64,000 nucleotides of DNA, from the NCBI GenBank assembly GCA_964481775.1, contig CAYZUX010000002.1:31743-95742 (forward strand), read 5' to 3'. The notes beneath the pieces were generated by a model. The model saw nothing but the letters and a program-made list of their open reading frames with translations, searched no databases and was not told the DNA's origin. The translations under genes were made by a program, and so were the position numbers. This DNA comes from OLB16 sp964481775. Lineage in GTDB: Bacteria > Hinthialibacterota > Hinthialibacteria > OLB16. Position 1 is the first letter of the stretch. Each line of letters opens with the position of its first letter. Shown here one piece after another: positions 23,101 through 32,453 of this stretch.

Positions 23101-24174
23101 TCACCCCACCAGAGGAACTGTTTTCTTCAGCCTCGCACTGAGCACTGCCGAATCCACAATCCTCTGCCCGATGCGTCCAATCTCTGGTGACAGAGGTCCT
23201 CGCACCGGTTCATTGGATTCCAGGCAATGGATGAAGTACTCGATGGGATTCCGCCGGGGTGGTTCGAGTGTGTCCACTGGGATGTCCTTCCCTTCTGGAC
23301 ACTCCCGAGTCTGGAGGCGGATGGTCTTTTCGTAGTCGTAACTGCTGATGGTCCCCTCCGTCCCCTTGAGCACGAATCCGCATTTGGGTTGCGGTTGATG
23401 AGTCCAGGGATCCGTGAAGGTGCCCCAGCGGGTTTCAAACTTGGAGAGACCGCAGTCATAGCGAACCACGGTGATGCTGTGCTCATCGACCTCAAGCCCG
23501 GGTGGTTCATCAACCACACAGGTTACTTCCAGAGGGATTTTCCCTCCATGGAACCAGGTTCCCAGAGTAACCCCATAACCGAGGTAATCGAGCAGCGAAC
23601 CGCCGCCCTTCTCTCTCTGATAAAACCAACTCTCGGATTTCTTGGCGGCTGCTTCGGCGCTGGTTTCAGCTTTATCCGCCACATGCCAGAGCGGGCCTCG
23701 ATTGCCATCGTAGTAGTGAACCTCGATCAGATCTCCGATGACTCCTTCATCGATCAGACGCTTGGAGGTGACATGCGGCGGGTACCAGGCCAGCGGCCAG
23801 TTGATGGCCAGCAACTTTCCTGATTTGCCCGCTGCCTGGATCATTGAATCGGCCTCCGACAAAGACGCCGCGAAGGGTTTCTCCACCAGCAAATGGACAT
23901 GGTACTCAGCCACTTTGCAGGTCCACTCGCCATGGGTCGCGGTGGCGGGACAGAGGATGGCGGCATCCGGCTCGGTCTTTTCAAGACACTCACGGTAGTC
24001 CGTGAAGATCATGCTCTCCGGAATCGAGAGCCACTCAGCCACCTTCATCATCGTGGAGCGATCCTCATGGCAGATTCCCACCACCTCCGCGTTGGGGTGC
24101 TCTTTCACCATCCGTAGCAGATCGCCCATGTGCATGTGATCGAAGTTGATGCCGACAAAGCGCCAGGGTTTCAT
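23101..24174 (-). CDS. Gfo/Idh/MocA-family oxidoreductase
   Basis: The 357-residue protein has an N-terminal Rossmann fold (about 5-120) ending in the family's EKP motif (HLLVEKPFAAS) and a C-terminal substrate domain with the typical HYYDGNRGP strand. These enzymes oxidise or reduce hydroxyls of sugars or cyclitols with NAD(P). The GxGxxG loop is unusual: it reads VGINFDHMHMGD, more like the GxxHxH variants seen in uncharacterised members. Its ATG overlaps the DUF5615 gene by 4 nt, so the two are translated together, which is odd for a metabolic enzyme. Confidence 0.9.
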   Translation of the reverse strand: MKPWRFVGINFDHMHMGDLLRMVKEHPNAEVVGICHEDRSTMMKVAEWLSIPESMIFTDYRECLEKTEPDAAILCPATATHGEWTCKVAEYHVHLLVEKPFAASLSEADSMIQAAGKSGKLLAINWPLAWYPPHVTSKRLIDEGVIGDLIEVHYYDGNRGPLWHVADKAETSAEAAAKKSESWFYQREKGGGSLLDYLGYGVTLGTWFHGGKIPLEVTCVVDEPPGLEVDEHSITVVRYDCGLSKFETRWGTFTDPWTHQPQPKCGFVLKGTEGTISSYDYEKTIRLQTRECPEGKDIPVDTLEPPRRNPIEYFIHCLESNEPVRGPLSPEIGRIGQRIVDSAVLSARLKKTVPLVG

Positions 24175-24542
24175 AGGTCGTATTCCCTCCTGAGCCGTAG
24201 TTTTGAATCCGTTAAGACAGCCATCAGAGGCCCTTGTGGAGCCTCCACTTGAATCTCTTCAAGAGCAGCAAAATTTTTTTCGATGACCCTGCCAAGAATG
24301 AAAGGATGGAATCTGAGTAGCAGAACCCGTGACTGGCCTCCTCTGAAATGAGTCTGGCGAAGGTAACCAAAGTCCTTATCCGAACTCAGTAAAAGATCAA
24401 AATCTTCCATGGATCTTTCAAGGTAGACCTCATCCTTTGCCGACTGAAGCCTCATTTGATCACAGGAGAGTACAGAATAACCGGCATTCCGGCGGGCGCG
24501 GATCAAACCCGGTGGAACGTTCTCATCGGCAAGGTTTCGCAT
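24171..24542 (-). CDS. DUF5615 PIN-like protein, candidate toxin
   Basis: The 123-residue protein begins NLADENVPPGLIRARRNAGY and has LLLSSDKDFGYL; the acidic DEN and DKDF motifs define the PIN-like DUF5615 family. It directly follows the DUF433 gene (stop and start codons abut) and overlaps the oxidoreductase gene by 4 nt. DUF433/DUF5615 pairs are regarded as toxin-antitoxin-like modules with a nuclease-type toxin; biochemical detail is limited. Confidence 0.85.
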   Translation of the reverse strand: MRNLADENVPPGLIRARRNAGYSVLSCDQMRLQSAKDEVYLERSMEDFDLLLSSDKDFGYLRQTHFRGGQSRVLLLRFHPFILGRVIEKNFAALEEIQVEAPQGPLMAVLTDSKLRLRREYDL

Positions 24543-24779
24543 TCAATGAGATCGTAAAGGGACAGAGGATTCAGTCTCTTGATCCACCAATTTCCAAGCA
24601 TATTCAAGCGCAGCCAGAATGCTTTCCCGGCTTAGGTGAGGATAACTCTCCAGAACTTCCTCATAGCTCCATCCTGAAAACAGGAGGTTCAAAATGAATT
24701 CCACGCTGATACGGGTTCGTTTGATAATCGGCTTCCCGCTGAGTATATCGGGATTCCGGTCTATCCGCTCTTCCCACAT
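24543..24779 (-). CDS. DUF433-family protein, candidate antitoxin
   Basis: The 78-residue protein has the family core: ERIDRNPDILSGKPIIKRTR, VEFILNLLFSGWSYEEVLES and YPHLSRESILAALEYA. This is a winged-helix-like fold expected to bind DNA and repress the operon. It is the first gene of a three-gene unit with DUF5615 and the Gfo/Idh oxidoreductase. Confidence 0.88.
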   Translation of the reverse strand: MWEERIDRNPDILSGKPIIKRTRISVEFILNLLFSGWSYEEVLESYPHLSRESILAALEYAWKLVDQETESSVPLRSH

Positions 24780-24823
24780 GGCTGTGTCCTCCGTGACTCA
24801 GTATAGCAATCCTGCAAGGACTG

Positions 24824-25618
24824 CTAAGCCGTCACCCTCCCCTGCATTTCCCCCCACTCCCGCCTTGCGATCTGTAACACCTGATCATTGGGTAGCTTTT
24901 GAATGGGGGCATAGGGAGCATGGTGGAATTGTTTGTAAGGGATGTTGTGGGCGGTGTTGTAACAGCAGATGAGGGACCAGCGGGGATTGGGACTGCGGTT
25001 CTGGTCGGAACGGTGCAGCAGGTTGGCATGGAAGAAAAGCCCCGTGCCCGGCTCCATCTCACAGAAGACATGCGGTAGACGTTGAAGAGCCTGCTCCACC
25101 CGTTCCATATCCGCGCCGGTCTGATCGCCGGTGACACCATGGTTGACTCTTCCCATTTTATGGGATCCCTGAATCACCTGAAGGCAACCATTCTCCTTCG
25201 TTGCACGGTCGACCGCGATCATGCAGCTGGCCATGTCCGGAAAGAGGCAGGCATCGTTGTACCAGTAGCCATAGTCCTGGTGCCATTCCCAGGCCCCACC
25301 GACATAAGGCTCCTTGAGCATCATCTTGTGATGGAGGTGGTATACTTCATCACCAAGCAGACGCTCCATGGTGGCTACAATCCGCTCGCAGCGTACACAG
25401 GCGCTGTAGAGGTCATCGCCGAGAACCGAACGGAGCGTGAGACGGCTGATCCCGCCCTGGCTGTCCTTACGGTCCCAGGCCTCCGAGGCAAGCGCCTGAT
25501 CGGCACGTGCAATTTTCAATAGAAGCTCAGTCTCTTCTTGCGAGAAGAGCCCTGGCACCATCAGAAAACCATCTTTTTCAAACTGGGAAATCTGAGACGC
25601 GGTGACTTGGAAAATCAA
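24824..25618 (-). CDS. Phytanoyl-CoA dioxygenase (PhyH) family protein
   Basis: The likely start is TTG at 25618, with GGGGAGG about 6 nt upstream, giving 264 residues. An ATG at 25636 would place the Shine-Dalgarno inside the gene. The Fe(II)/2-oxoglutarate oxygenase facial triad is visible: His-x-Asp in WEWHQDYGYW and the distal His in LLHRSDQNRSPNPRW, whose Arg can bind 2-oxoglutarate. The family hydroxylates lipids or small natural products. The substrate is unknown; it precedes the DUF433 unit on the same strand with a 45 nt gap. Confidence 0.9.
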   Translation of the reverse strand: MIFQVTASQISQFEKDGFLMVPGLFSQEETELLLKIARADQALASEAWDRKDSQGGISRLTLRSVLGDDLYSACVRCERIVATMERLLGDEVYHLHHKMMLKEPYVGGAWEWHQDYGYWYNDACLFPDMASCMIAVDRATKENGCLQVIQGSHKMGRVNHGVTGDQTGADMERVEQALQRLPHVFCEMEPGTGLFFHANLLHRSDQNRSPNPRWSLICCYNTAHNIPYKQFHHAPYAPIQKLPNDQVLQIARREWGEMQGRVTA

Positions 25619-25694
25619 TCGAATCCTCCCCTTCATCGGAACGAGAAACTACTCGTCCCAGCAGATCTACCAGCCGTTGAAAAAGTGATAACAA

Positions 25695-25772
25695 TGGATT
25701 CCCGCTTTCGCGGGAATGACGAAGCGAGCAAGAACATTCGGAAATCGTCATTCCCGCGAAAGCGGGAATCCA
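25695..25772. repeat. Perfect 28-bp inverted pair of REP-like palindromes
   Basis: Left unit 25695-25722 and right unit 25745-25772 are exact reverse complements separated by 22 nt. Each unit is itself a hairpin (ATTCCCGC-TTT-CGCGGGAAT type). This palindrome is widespread in bacterial intergenic DNA, usually in such inverted pairs, and is thought to spread with REP-associated transposases. It lies between PhyH and the FecR gene. Confidence 0.9.
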
Positions 25773-25824
25773 CTGCAACTCCCCATATTCGGATTCTTCA
25801 ACGGATTCCGATCATGGAATCAAC

Positions 25825-26652
25825 TCAGTTCTTGCCGCGATCCGACCCGGTGTCATCGCCCTCATTATCCGAGCGCTCCGGGAAGGTTCCCGTGTCAGTG
25901 TCTTCATCGTTCTCATCGCCATGCTCGCCTGGACCAAACTGTGAGCCACCGCCAGGTAGAACGCCTTGTGCACCACCAGCGCGTCCAGTCTGGGTGGTAC
26001 CACCCATCGAGCCTTGGATAAAGGTTCCATTCGGTTCGATATCCAGTGTGTCACCATCATCCAGAAGCCGCCTGCTCTTCCTCGTCCTCGGGTCGAGGAT
26101 CGCAATTTTTCCGCGGAAAACACGGAACTTCACTTTGGGATTGCCTTGGACAGCAGGAAGGACCCTGGTACTGAACTTGGTTCCACGGACCGCGGCGACA
26201 GCGGTTGGGGTCTGGACCTCGAAACGTTCCGAGTTGGGATCGATCTTGCGGACATTCGCTATCACATGTCCTTCCGCAACACGAACTCCTATGGTTTCGC
26301 CTCCACTGGCAACATCTGTAAAAAGCTCATTGAGTTTCACTCGAGAGCGCTCATCGATCTCAACCGTGGTTTGAGAAGGAGCCTCGCTTCCCGCAGGACC
26401 GGTCTTTCCCTCGATCAACAATTTGACACGGGATTTCGGCCCAGTCAGCAGGATGTGTCCCTGCTCCAGCCGGGTTTTATTCACCTGGACAATAAACCGT
26501 TCCGGAGAACCTTCCTTGTAGAACTGCGCCTTCCCCGCTGCCTCGATGACCAGAGCGGTGAGTTGGGGGGGATTGGCGGGTTGAGCCTGCACGGTCAAAG
26601 CAGAGATGCAGGCAAGGAAACTGACCCTGAGGAAGGTAGAGATTGTGCGCAT
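25825..26652 (-). CDS. Secreted FecR-domain protein
   Basis: The 275-residue protein has a signal peptide (about 1-23, ending VQAQ) and a FecR-like domain (about 50-200): SRVKLNELFTDV, GVRVAEGHVIANVRK and FEVQTPTAVAAVRGTKFSTRV are the typical repeated strands. The C-terminus (about 215-275) is Gly/Asp/Glu-rich and likely disordered. Unlike the TonB-linked FecR regulators it has no adjacent sigma factor or receptor and is fully exported. It is probably a cell-envelope protein. AAGGAG precedes the ATG by 7 nt. Confidence 0.82.
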   Translation of the reverse strand: MRTISTFLRVSFLACISALTVQAQPANPPQLTALVIEAAGKAQFYKEGSPERFIVQVNKTRLEQGHILLTGPKSRVKLLIEGKTGPAGSEAPSQTTVEIDERSRVKLNELFTDVASGGETIGVRVAEGHVIANVRKIDPNSERFEVQTPTAVAAVRGTKFSTRVLPAVQGNPKVKFRVFRGKIAILDPRTRKSRRLLDDGDTLDIEPNGTFIQGSMGGTTQTGRAGGAQGVLPGGGSQFGPGEHGDENDEDTDTGTFPERSDNEGDDTGSDRGKN

Positions 26653-26765
26653 TTGCGAGCTCCTTACGAGTGTGCGAAGATCTTATGGGATGCCTTTCGA
26701 TTCTCCAAGTCAGAAAATCATCTTACCTTTAGTATAGCCGCTTCCACGAAGATGACACGTAGAGA

Positions 26766-28298
26766 TTATGCTTCGTTCCCCGCCAGCATGGGGGAGAGGG
26801 CATTCTTGGCCTTATCACGGATCCCTTGCGGGATGGTTCTCTGAAGGAGCTGAACCGCGTAAGGGGCCTGTCCAGGGAAAAAGAACTGGAGGCGCTCAGG
26901 GTGGTTTCTGAAGAACCGTGAGGCCGCCAGCCTGCGGATCAGACCGGGTGAGCGGTATTGCGAGAGAAGGTAGAGACGATTGAAAAAGGCATAGCGTTTT
27001 TCATCCAATGGATGAGTATCCTTCTGCTCCTCGTAAACCCGGGTCAATTCGTAATTGGGAAAATAAGACAGATAACTGAGCGTGTCGCTGCCAATCTTGA
27101 CCGGTTGGGGCATTGCCAGCAACAGGTCAAGGGTTTTCTGGCAGTCCTCCTCGGTCTCAAGTGGGTTATTGGTGATGATATCGATGGAATACTCAATGCC
27201 CGCCTCGGAGAGATTGCGCGCTGCCTCCAGCACCATGTCGCGTGGCGCGGGACGTCCATACTGGTTGATCAAGACCTCCTCGCTCCCGCTCTGGACTCCC
27301 ATACGCACCTCGACCTCCCCGGCGCTCTTTAGGAGTGCACAGATATTCCTGTCACATTGCTGGGGGTAAACATAAGCCCAATAAGGCAACCCAATTTCGG
27401 CTTTATAACGGGGGAGAAAGACCTTCAGCCATTCCTTGTGGATCGAGAAGATGTCATCCCAGAAATGGATCTTCTTGACGTTATATCGGGCTTTGACGGT
27501 CTTCAGGATTTCAAGGGCATAATCCACACTGTGACGGCGGACATAGCGTTGCCCCTTGTACATGTCATGGAGCACGTTGTGAATACAGAAGGTGCACTTG
27601 TAGGGGCAACCACGCGATGTGCTGAAAAGGAAATCATCCCAACAGTCACGGTCCACACGGGGCCAGAGTCCATCCCAGCTGATCTCGAACTTGTCCTGAG
27701 GCTCGAAGTCTGGGAGTGGTAAACGGTCCAGGTCCTGGATCAGGGGACGCAGGCTATTGCGGAAGACCTTGCCATTTTCTTTGGCCCAGATGTTCTGGAT
27801 CCCGGTAAGGTCTCCTTTTCTGTCCCAGGCAGCAGCAAACTCAGCGAGGGGGTCCTCGCCCTCGCTGATGCACAGGTAATCCGCGAACTGGATATCAAAC
27901 TCCGGGTTAACGGTCGGTTCGATTCCACCCCAGATCACCTTCAGCCCCAATTCATTACGGATCCGTTCGGTGACTTCCCTTGCAGTGTTGATGAACTTGG
28001 AGGTCAGACTGATTCCCACAAAGTCACACTTGCGTTCACGAATCAGATCGATAAGGAGCTTCCATTCCGTCTCCGAAATCCGTCGCGGATAACAGTAGGC
28101 AATCTCGCCGCGCGAACAAAGGCCGACATTGACCTCATCGATCACTGGTTCAGGTGGGAAATCGGCCTTCATCAGAACCTCATACTGCTTAAGGTAGATG
28201 ACAGTGACCTCATGGCCATGCTGCTTGAGGTATGCCGACAGGTAGCGGATACCAAGTGCCACCGTGTCATACATTGAAATCAGGGCAATACGTGCCAT
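26766..28298 (-). CDS. B12-binding-type radical SAM protein
   Basis: The 510-residue protein has an N-terminal cobalamin-binding-like Rossmann domain (about 1-150, ISMYDTVALGIRYLSAYLKQHGH, VGISLTSKFI, KVIWGGIEPT). The DxHxxG motif is missing, so B12 binding is doubtful. The radical SAM core carries CPYKCTFC (about residue 230), the [4Fe-4S] CxxxCxxC. Later motifs are VRMGVQSGSEEVL and YSIDIITNNPLETEEDC. Family members methylate or rearrange lipids and natural products. The substrate is unknown; the gene is divergent from the RNA methyltransferase. Confidence 0.9.
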   Translation of the reverse strand: MARIALISMYDTVALGIRYLSAYLKQHGHEVTVIYLKQYEVLMKADFPPEPVIDEVNVGLCSRGEIAYCYPRRISETEWKLLIDLIRERKCDFVGISLTSKFINTAREVTERIRNELGLKVIWGGIEPTVNPEFDIQFADYLCISEGEDPLAEFAAAWDRKGDLTGIQNIWAKENGKVFRNSLRPLIQDLDRLPLPDFEPQDKFEISWDGLWPRVDRDCWDDFLFSTSRGCPYKCTFCIHNVLHDMYKGQRYVRRHSVDYALEILKTVKARYNVKKIHFWDDIFSIHKEWLKVFLPRYKAEIGLPYWAYVYPQQCDRNICALLKSAGEVEVRMGVQSGSEEVLINQYGRPAPRDMVLEAARNLSEAGIEYSIDIITNNPLETEEDCQKTLDLLLAMPQPVKIGSDTLSYLSYFPNYELTRVYEEQKDTHPLDEKRYAFFNRLYLLSQYRSPGLIRRLAASRFFRNHPERLQFFFPGQAPYAVQLLQRTIPQGIRDKAKNALSPMLAGNEA

Positions 28299-28374
28299 GA
28301 GGATAGGTCCCTTCTGTGTAAACCTTATTTTCTGGCCGGGTTAGACTATAGTCAACCGGAAACCAAATGCCACC

Positions 28375-29184
28375 ATGCAACCCATTCAGCCCCCCTCCAA
28401 GACTCTGCTCAGCCGGATCCGCAAACTCCAGACCCGCAAGGGACGCGAAGAGAGTCATCGATTTCTGGCCGAGGGATACAAATTGGTCAAAGAATGCCTC
28501 ACTGCTGGTGTATGTTGTCATTCCCTGATCTTTTCAGATGATTTTCCCGAGTCTTGCCAGGAGGAACTGACTTCATGGCTCCTCCCCCTTGCTCATGTTA
28601 CCGCAACCATGATGGATCGTGCGGCTTTTGACCGTCTATGTGACACACAAACCCCACAGGGAGTTCTCGGTGAGTTCGATCAGCCCGCAGCCCCCGGTTT
28701 GTCCATGCTGGAGTCTGGCCTCGGATTGGTGATAGTTCTCGACGAGGTTCAGGACCCAGGTAATGTGGGAACCTCGATCCGGGTGGCGGCGGGGTTAGGC
28801 GCCAGGGGAGTGGTGCTCACTCATGGGTGTGCCGATTTGTGGAATCCCAAGGTGGTGCGTGCCTCGGCGGGGGCTGTGTTCCATATTCCGGTTTGGAGTG
28901 GAGTAAACTCAATGGAGATGGCGCAAATCCTCCCTTCCAAGGGGTATGCAGTCTGGGTGGCGGATGCTTCAGGGGCATCGCTTTTTGAGGAGAAAAAGAG
29001 TCCCGAGCGACTGGCGCTTGTGATGGGAAACGAAGCCCATGGTGCTTCCCTGGCCTGGTTCGAGATCCCTGGCAGCAAACGGATCGGCCTTCCCATGGCT
29101 CATGGGGTGGAGTCCCTGAATGTGGGAACTGCTTTGGCGGCAATACTGGGTTGGATATGGGGAAACAGATTATCCCCCGGTTAA
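28375..29184 (+). CDS. SpoU/TrmH-type RNA 2'-O-methyltransferase
   Basis: The 269-residue protein has an N-terminal RNA-binding domain (about 8-95, KLQTRKGREESHRFLAEGYK). The SPOUT domain has the three motifs: LDEVQDPGNVGTSIRVAAG, LVMGNEAHGAS and GLPMAHGVESLNVGTALAA. It methylates a ribose in rRNA or tRNA using SAM. The position modified cannot be deduced. Confidence 0.95.
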   Translation: MQPIQPPSKTLLSRIRKLQTRKGREESHRFLAEGYKLVKECLTAGVCCHSLIFSDDFPESCQEELTSWLLPLAHVTATMMDRAAFDRLCDTQTPQGVLGEFDQPAAPGLSMLESGLGLVIVLDEVQDPGNVGTSIRVAAGLGARGVVLTHGCADLWNPKVVRASAGAVFHIPVWSGVNSMEMAQILPSKGYAVWVADASGASLFEEKKSPERLALVMGNEAHGASLAWFEIPGSKRIGLPMAHGVESLNVGTALAAILGWIWGNRLSPG

Positions 29185-29214
29185 TTTTCCGTGATTGAGG
29201 CAGCCTGTACCGCA

Positions 29215-30468
29215 TCACCTGGGAAACAAATCCATCGCCAAATCACGGAATCCTCGAACCCGGTGTACAGTCGCCAAGTCGGCATCATGCTGATCCCTGC
29301 CATTGACAGATGTCCGTGAGAGGACCACCAGGTCTTCTCCATCCACCAACGCGGCAGGATACATAAATGACTGGTGCGGATCCCGTGTGTTGGCGATACA
29401 TCCAGCGGGAAACCAATTCAACGCATCCACACTGTAAGACAGCATCAGGAAACGTCGGTCGTTGCCAGGACCACCCGCGAACCGTTTGTTTTCCCGGATA
29501 CGGTCCCACTGAAAAACAACCCCCTGTGAGTCTGCGGGCAGGTTGGCGGTCATCCAGAAAAGGCCTGATTTCTCATCATGCAGGATGAAGAACTTGTTCT
29601 GTCCACCGGGCATCGGATAGAACTGAGTGAAGCGGAGATCCATTTTTCCACCATCCTCAGAAAGGTCGCAGACTGCTGCCAGGCCAGCTGTGGCATAGCC
29701 ATCAAGCACCGTTCGAGACATAACCCGGATCTGCCCTTGTACAAGAACCACATTGGGCTCCAACCAACTGTCATCCGGCCACTGCTCCCATTCGGGCAAC
29801 ATGACAGGATACATTCCCCGAACAACCTCTCGTGGTGTGGACGGTTTTGGGGCTTCACTGGACATACGCCATGCGGATGAAGACAACAGATCCTGGCCAA
29901 GATCACCCGCAATCACCACCGTCCCACCCTGGTAGCCACCGCTGTTGAGTGCCCAGTAAAGCCGGTTTTGGTGGATGACCATCCCAGTGTGGCAATTCCA
30001 GTAAGAACCCTGGAACAATAACACCGGTTGAGACCAGGTTTCTCCCTCATCCAGGCTCTTCACGAGCGAGACATTCTCCCATTTAGCTGGCTGGACAAAC
30101 ATGTAAGTGACACCCTCATGAACAAAGGGGGTGGCATCTGAATAAGGAAGGGTTGGAAGAGGTGTCCAGGTCTTTCCTCCATCCAAACTGCGTGAGAGAA
30201 AAGTCTGCCAGGATCGCACCCCATGCCAGTCATCGGTAGCTCGTTCCAGGCAGGGCGCTGCTACCAGTAAACCACCGGAAGGCAGACGGACAATGCCTGG
30301 ATCATGGATGTAATAGCGACCCGTCTCGGGGACACGGGTTGCGATCCAGTAATCCTGAACCAAGGGTGTCATCATTCCTCCCTGGAGATGCTGGCTCGAT
30401 CCTAACAGGAAAAGCAGGGATATCAGACACCTTGTCACCCGGAGAATGACATCTGTCCGAGACGGCAT
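29215..30468 (-). CDS. Secreted sialidase-like BNR propeller
   Basis: Starting at the ATG at 30468 (AGGA 8 nt upstream) gives 417 residues with a signal peptide (about 1-30). Asp-box repeats are visible as SRSLDGGKTWTPL and VKSLDEGETWSQP, with further blades (LYWALNSGGYQGGT, KSGLFWMTANLP). A HDPGIVRLPSGGLLVA strand near the N-terminus resembles the sialidase RIP region but lacks its Arg. It is probably an exo-glycosidase or a glycan-binding propeller outside the cytoplasm. It is convergent with the RNA methyltransferase gene. Confidence 0.78.
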   Translation of the reverse strand: MPSRTDVILRVTRCLISLLFLLGSSQHLQGGMMTPLVQDYWIATRVPETGRYYIHDPGIVRLPSGGLLVAAPCLERATDDWHGVRSWQTFLSRSLDGGKTWTPLPTLPYSDATPFVHEGVTYMFVQPAKWENVSLVKSLDEGETWSQPVLLFQGSYWNCHTGMVIHQNRLYWALNSGGYQGGTVVIAGDLGQDLLSSSAWRMSSEAPKPSTPREVVRGMYPVMLPEWEQWPDDSWLEPNVVLVQGQIRVMSRTVLDGYATAGLAAVCDLSEDGGKMDLRFTQFYPMPGGQNKFFILHDEKSGLFWMTANLPADSQGVVFQWDRIRENKRFAGGPGNDRRFLMLSYSVDALNWFPAGCIANTRDPHQSFMYPAALVDGEDLVVLSRTSVNGRDQHDADLATVHRVRGFRDLAMDLFPR

Positions 30469-30527
30469 GGCAGGTTTCCTGCCCCCGGATTCCCGGTACA
30501 TGGCCAGACCAGACACTTGTGGATTCC

Positions 30528-32264
30528 CTATTTTGCGGCTTGCTGAAGCATCTCTTCGGCCAGACGCAGGCTTCCCTCGCTGGCATCGGTTCCCATCATG
30601 CGAGCCAGCTCCTCGGCCCGTGCCTGGCCCTCCAGGGGGGTAATCCGGACCAAGGTCTTCTGCCCATTCGTCTCCTTATCAATCCGCAGATGGTGATCCC
30701 CTTTGGAGGCAATCGGTGCGAGATGGGTAATACACAGGACTTGGCGTTCGGCGGAGAGGGATTTGATCTTGCCTCCAACCACGTGCGCAGTTTTTCCTCC
30801 AATCCCCGAGTCGATCTCATCGAAGACCAGGACATCCACTCCATCCACTCTTGCCAGCACCGCCTTGATGGCCAACATCACCCGTGAGATCTCGCCGCCG
30901 GAGGCTACTTGCTTGAGAGTTTTAAGCGGTTCCCCTGGATTCGTGGAGATGCGGAAATGAACCACATCCCAACCCGTACTGGTAATGGGGGATTCATCAT
31001 CCTGCGGGTAGTTCATGCGGAGCACGCTGGGAGCGGTAGCGGGATCGATCATGGCCACTTCAGCTTCAAAACGTGCTGCCGGCATCCCGAGTTGACGCAA
31101 TTCCAGGGTGATTTCACCACTCAGTTGCTTGGCCACCTTCCGGCGTTTCTTGGACAGTTCGGTGGCTTGCCTGCCAAGATCCTGGGTTATTTTCTGAAGT
31201 TTCTTTTCAAGACTGGAACGCTCTTCTTCAAAGTTCTCCAGGCGGTCCAGTTCGGTCTTGGACTCACCCAGGAAAGAAAGGACTTCTTCAATGGAGTTCC
31301 CATACTTACGCTTGAGGTTATGGATCAGATGCAACCGTCCCTCGATTTCATCCAAACGTCCCGGTTGGAACTCCAGGGATTCATGATACTTGCGGACAGT
31401 GGAAGCCAACTCCTCAAGGACATATCCTGCACTTTCGGCATGGTTTCTGGCTGCAGCGATATCGGGATCCCGTTGGGCCATGTCTTCCAGACGAGATTGC
31501 ACCTGCCCCATTGCACGAAGGACTCCCAAAGTGTCCTCCTCATCCCCTTCCAGTAATGCCAAAACCGCTGCTGAATGCTCATTGAGCGATTCGAAGTTTC
31601 TCAGCCGCCTTTTTTCGGCACCAAGTTCCTCTTCCTCGCCGGGACGCAGCTCAGCCTCTTCAATCTCACCAATCTGGAATTTCAGCTGGTCCAGCAGACG
31701 GTGCCTTTCACGTTCCTGGGTGATCAAATCGAGCTGCCGTTGATGGGTTTCCCGCCATTCCTCATAGGTTTGTCCCAGCCGTTCCGAATCTTCGGAAAGT
31801 TCACCAAAAGCATCCAGGATTCCCAGGTAATTTTTCGGATTGAGCAAGGTCTGATGATCATGTTGACCATGGAGATCCACCAGAAGGCCGCCAATCTCAT
31901 TCAAAGCCGCCAGGGTAGTCGTGGAATTGTTCACAAAACAACGGTTTTTTCCGGCACGATTGAGAGTTCTTTTGAGGATCAGGGAGTCATCCATTTCCAA
32001 GCCCGCATCCTCCATAAAAGCCGTCAGACGTTTGTAGCCTGGACTGTTCGAGTCTAATTCAAAGACCGCCTCCACGGTTGCCTGATCCTGCCCTTGACGG
32101 ATCGAATCGCTGGAGGAACGCTCTCCGAGCACCATCGACAGAGCATCCATGACAATTGTTTTGCCAGCACCAGTCTCTCCGGTGATGACATTGAGCCCTT
32201 TTTGGAGTTTGAGATCGGCAGATTCAATCAGAACAAAGTTTCGTATCGACAGATCGGTCAACAT
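30528..32264 (-). CDS. recN: DNA repair protein RecN
   Basis: The protein is 578 residues when started at MLTDLSIRNFVLIESADL, with GGGGGAG 9 nt upstream; a longer reading adds 50 residues that do not fit the family. It is SMC-like. The Walker A motif GETGAGKT lies in the N-terminal head, long coiled coils follow in the middle (about 160-370), and the C-terminal head has QVASGGEISRVMLAIK (signature) and VDVLVFDEIDSGIGGKTAHV (Walker B). It acts in double-strand break repair. Confidence 0.96.
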   Translation of the reverse strand: MLTDLSIRNFVLIESADLKLQKGLNVITGETGAGKTIVMDALSMVLGERSSSDSIRQGQDQATVEAVFELDSNSPGYKRLTAFMEDAGLEMDDSLILKRTLNRAGKNRCFVNNSTTTLAALNEIGGLLVDLHGQHDHQTLLNPKNYLGILDAFGELSEDSERLGQTYEEWRETHQRQLDLITQERERHRLLDQLKFQIGEIEEAELRPGEEEELGAEKRRLRNFESLNEHSAAVLALLEGDEEDTLGVLRAMGQVQSRLEDMAQRDPDIAAARNHAESAGYVLEELASTVRKYHESLEFQPGRLDEIEGRLHLIHNLKRKYGNSIEEVLSFLGESKTELDRLENFEEERSSLEKKLQKITQDLGRQATELSKKRRKVAKQLSGEITLELRQLGMPAARFEAEVAMIDPATAPSVLRMNYPQDDESPITSTGWDVVHFRISTNPGEPLKTLKQVASGGEISRVMLAIKAVLARVDGVDVLVFDEIDSGIGGKTAHVVGGKIKSLSAERQVLCITHLAPIASKGDHHLRIDKETNGQKTLVRITPLEGQARAEELARMMGTDASEGSLRLAEEMLQQAAK

Positions 32265-32453
32265 GGGAATGATCTCCCCCTTTGTGTTCTTAAATAGAAC
32301 GGCGAGGTTGATGGCGAGAAAAACCAATTCTAATGTAGCGTAATCTGACACATTTGTCAAATTTGATTTATCACACAATGGATGGGTTGTGATCCGGATT
32401 GCGGCGTATTCCATGGTCGTTTAGGCTTGTATCCGGCAAGGAGGAACCCAAAA

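Noticed and set aside
26766..28298. True cobalamin binding by the radical SAM protein
   Set aside because: The DxHxxG motif expected for base-off B12 binding is not visible, so only the fold is assigned.
32265..32414. A 50-residue N-terminal extension of RecN
   Set aside because: RecN proteins begin at the ML-x-L-x-I-x-N-F motif, and the extension has no ribosome-binding site.
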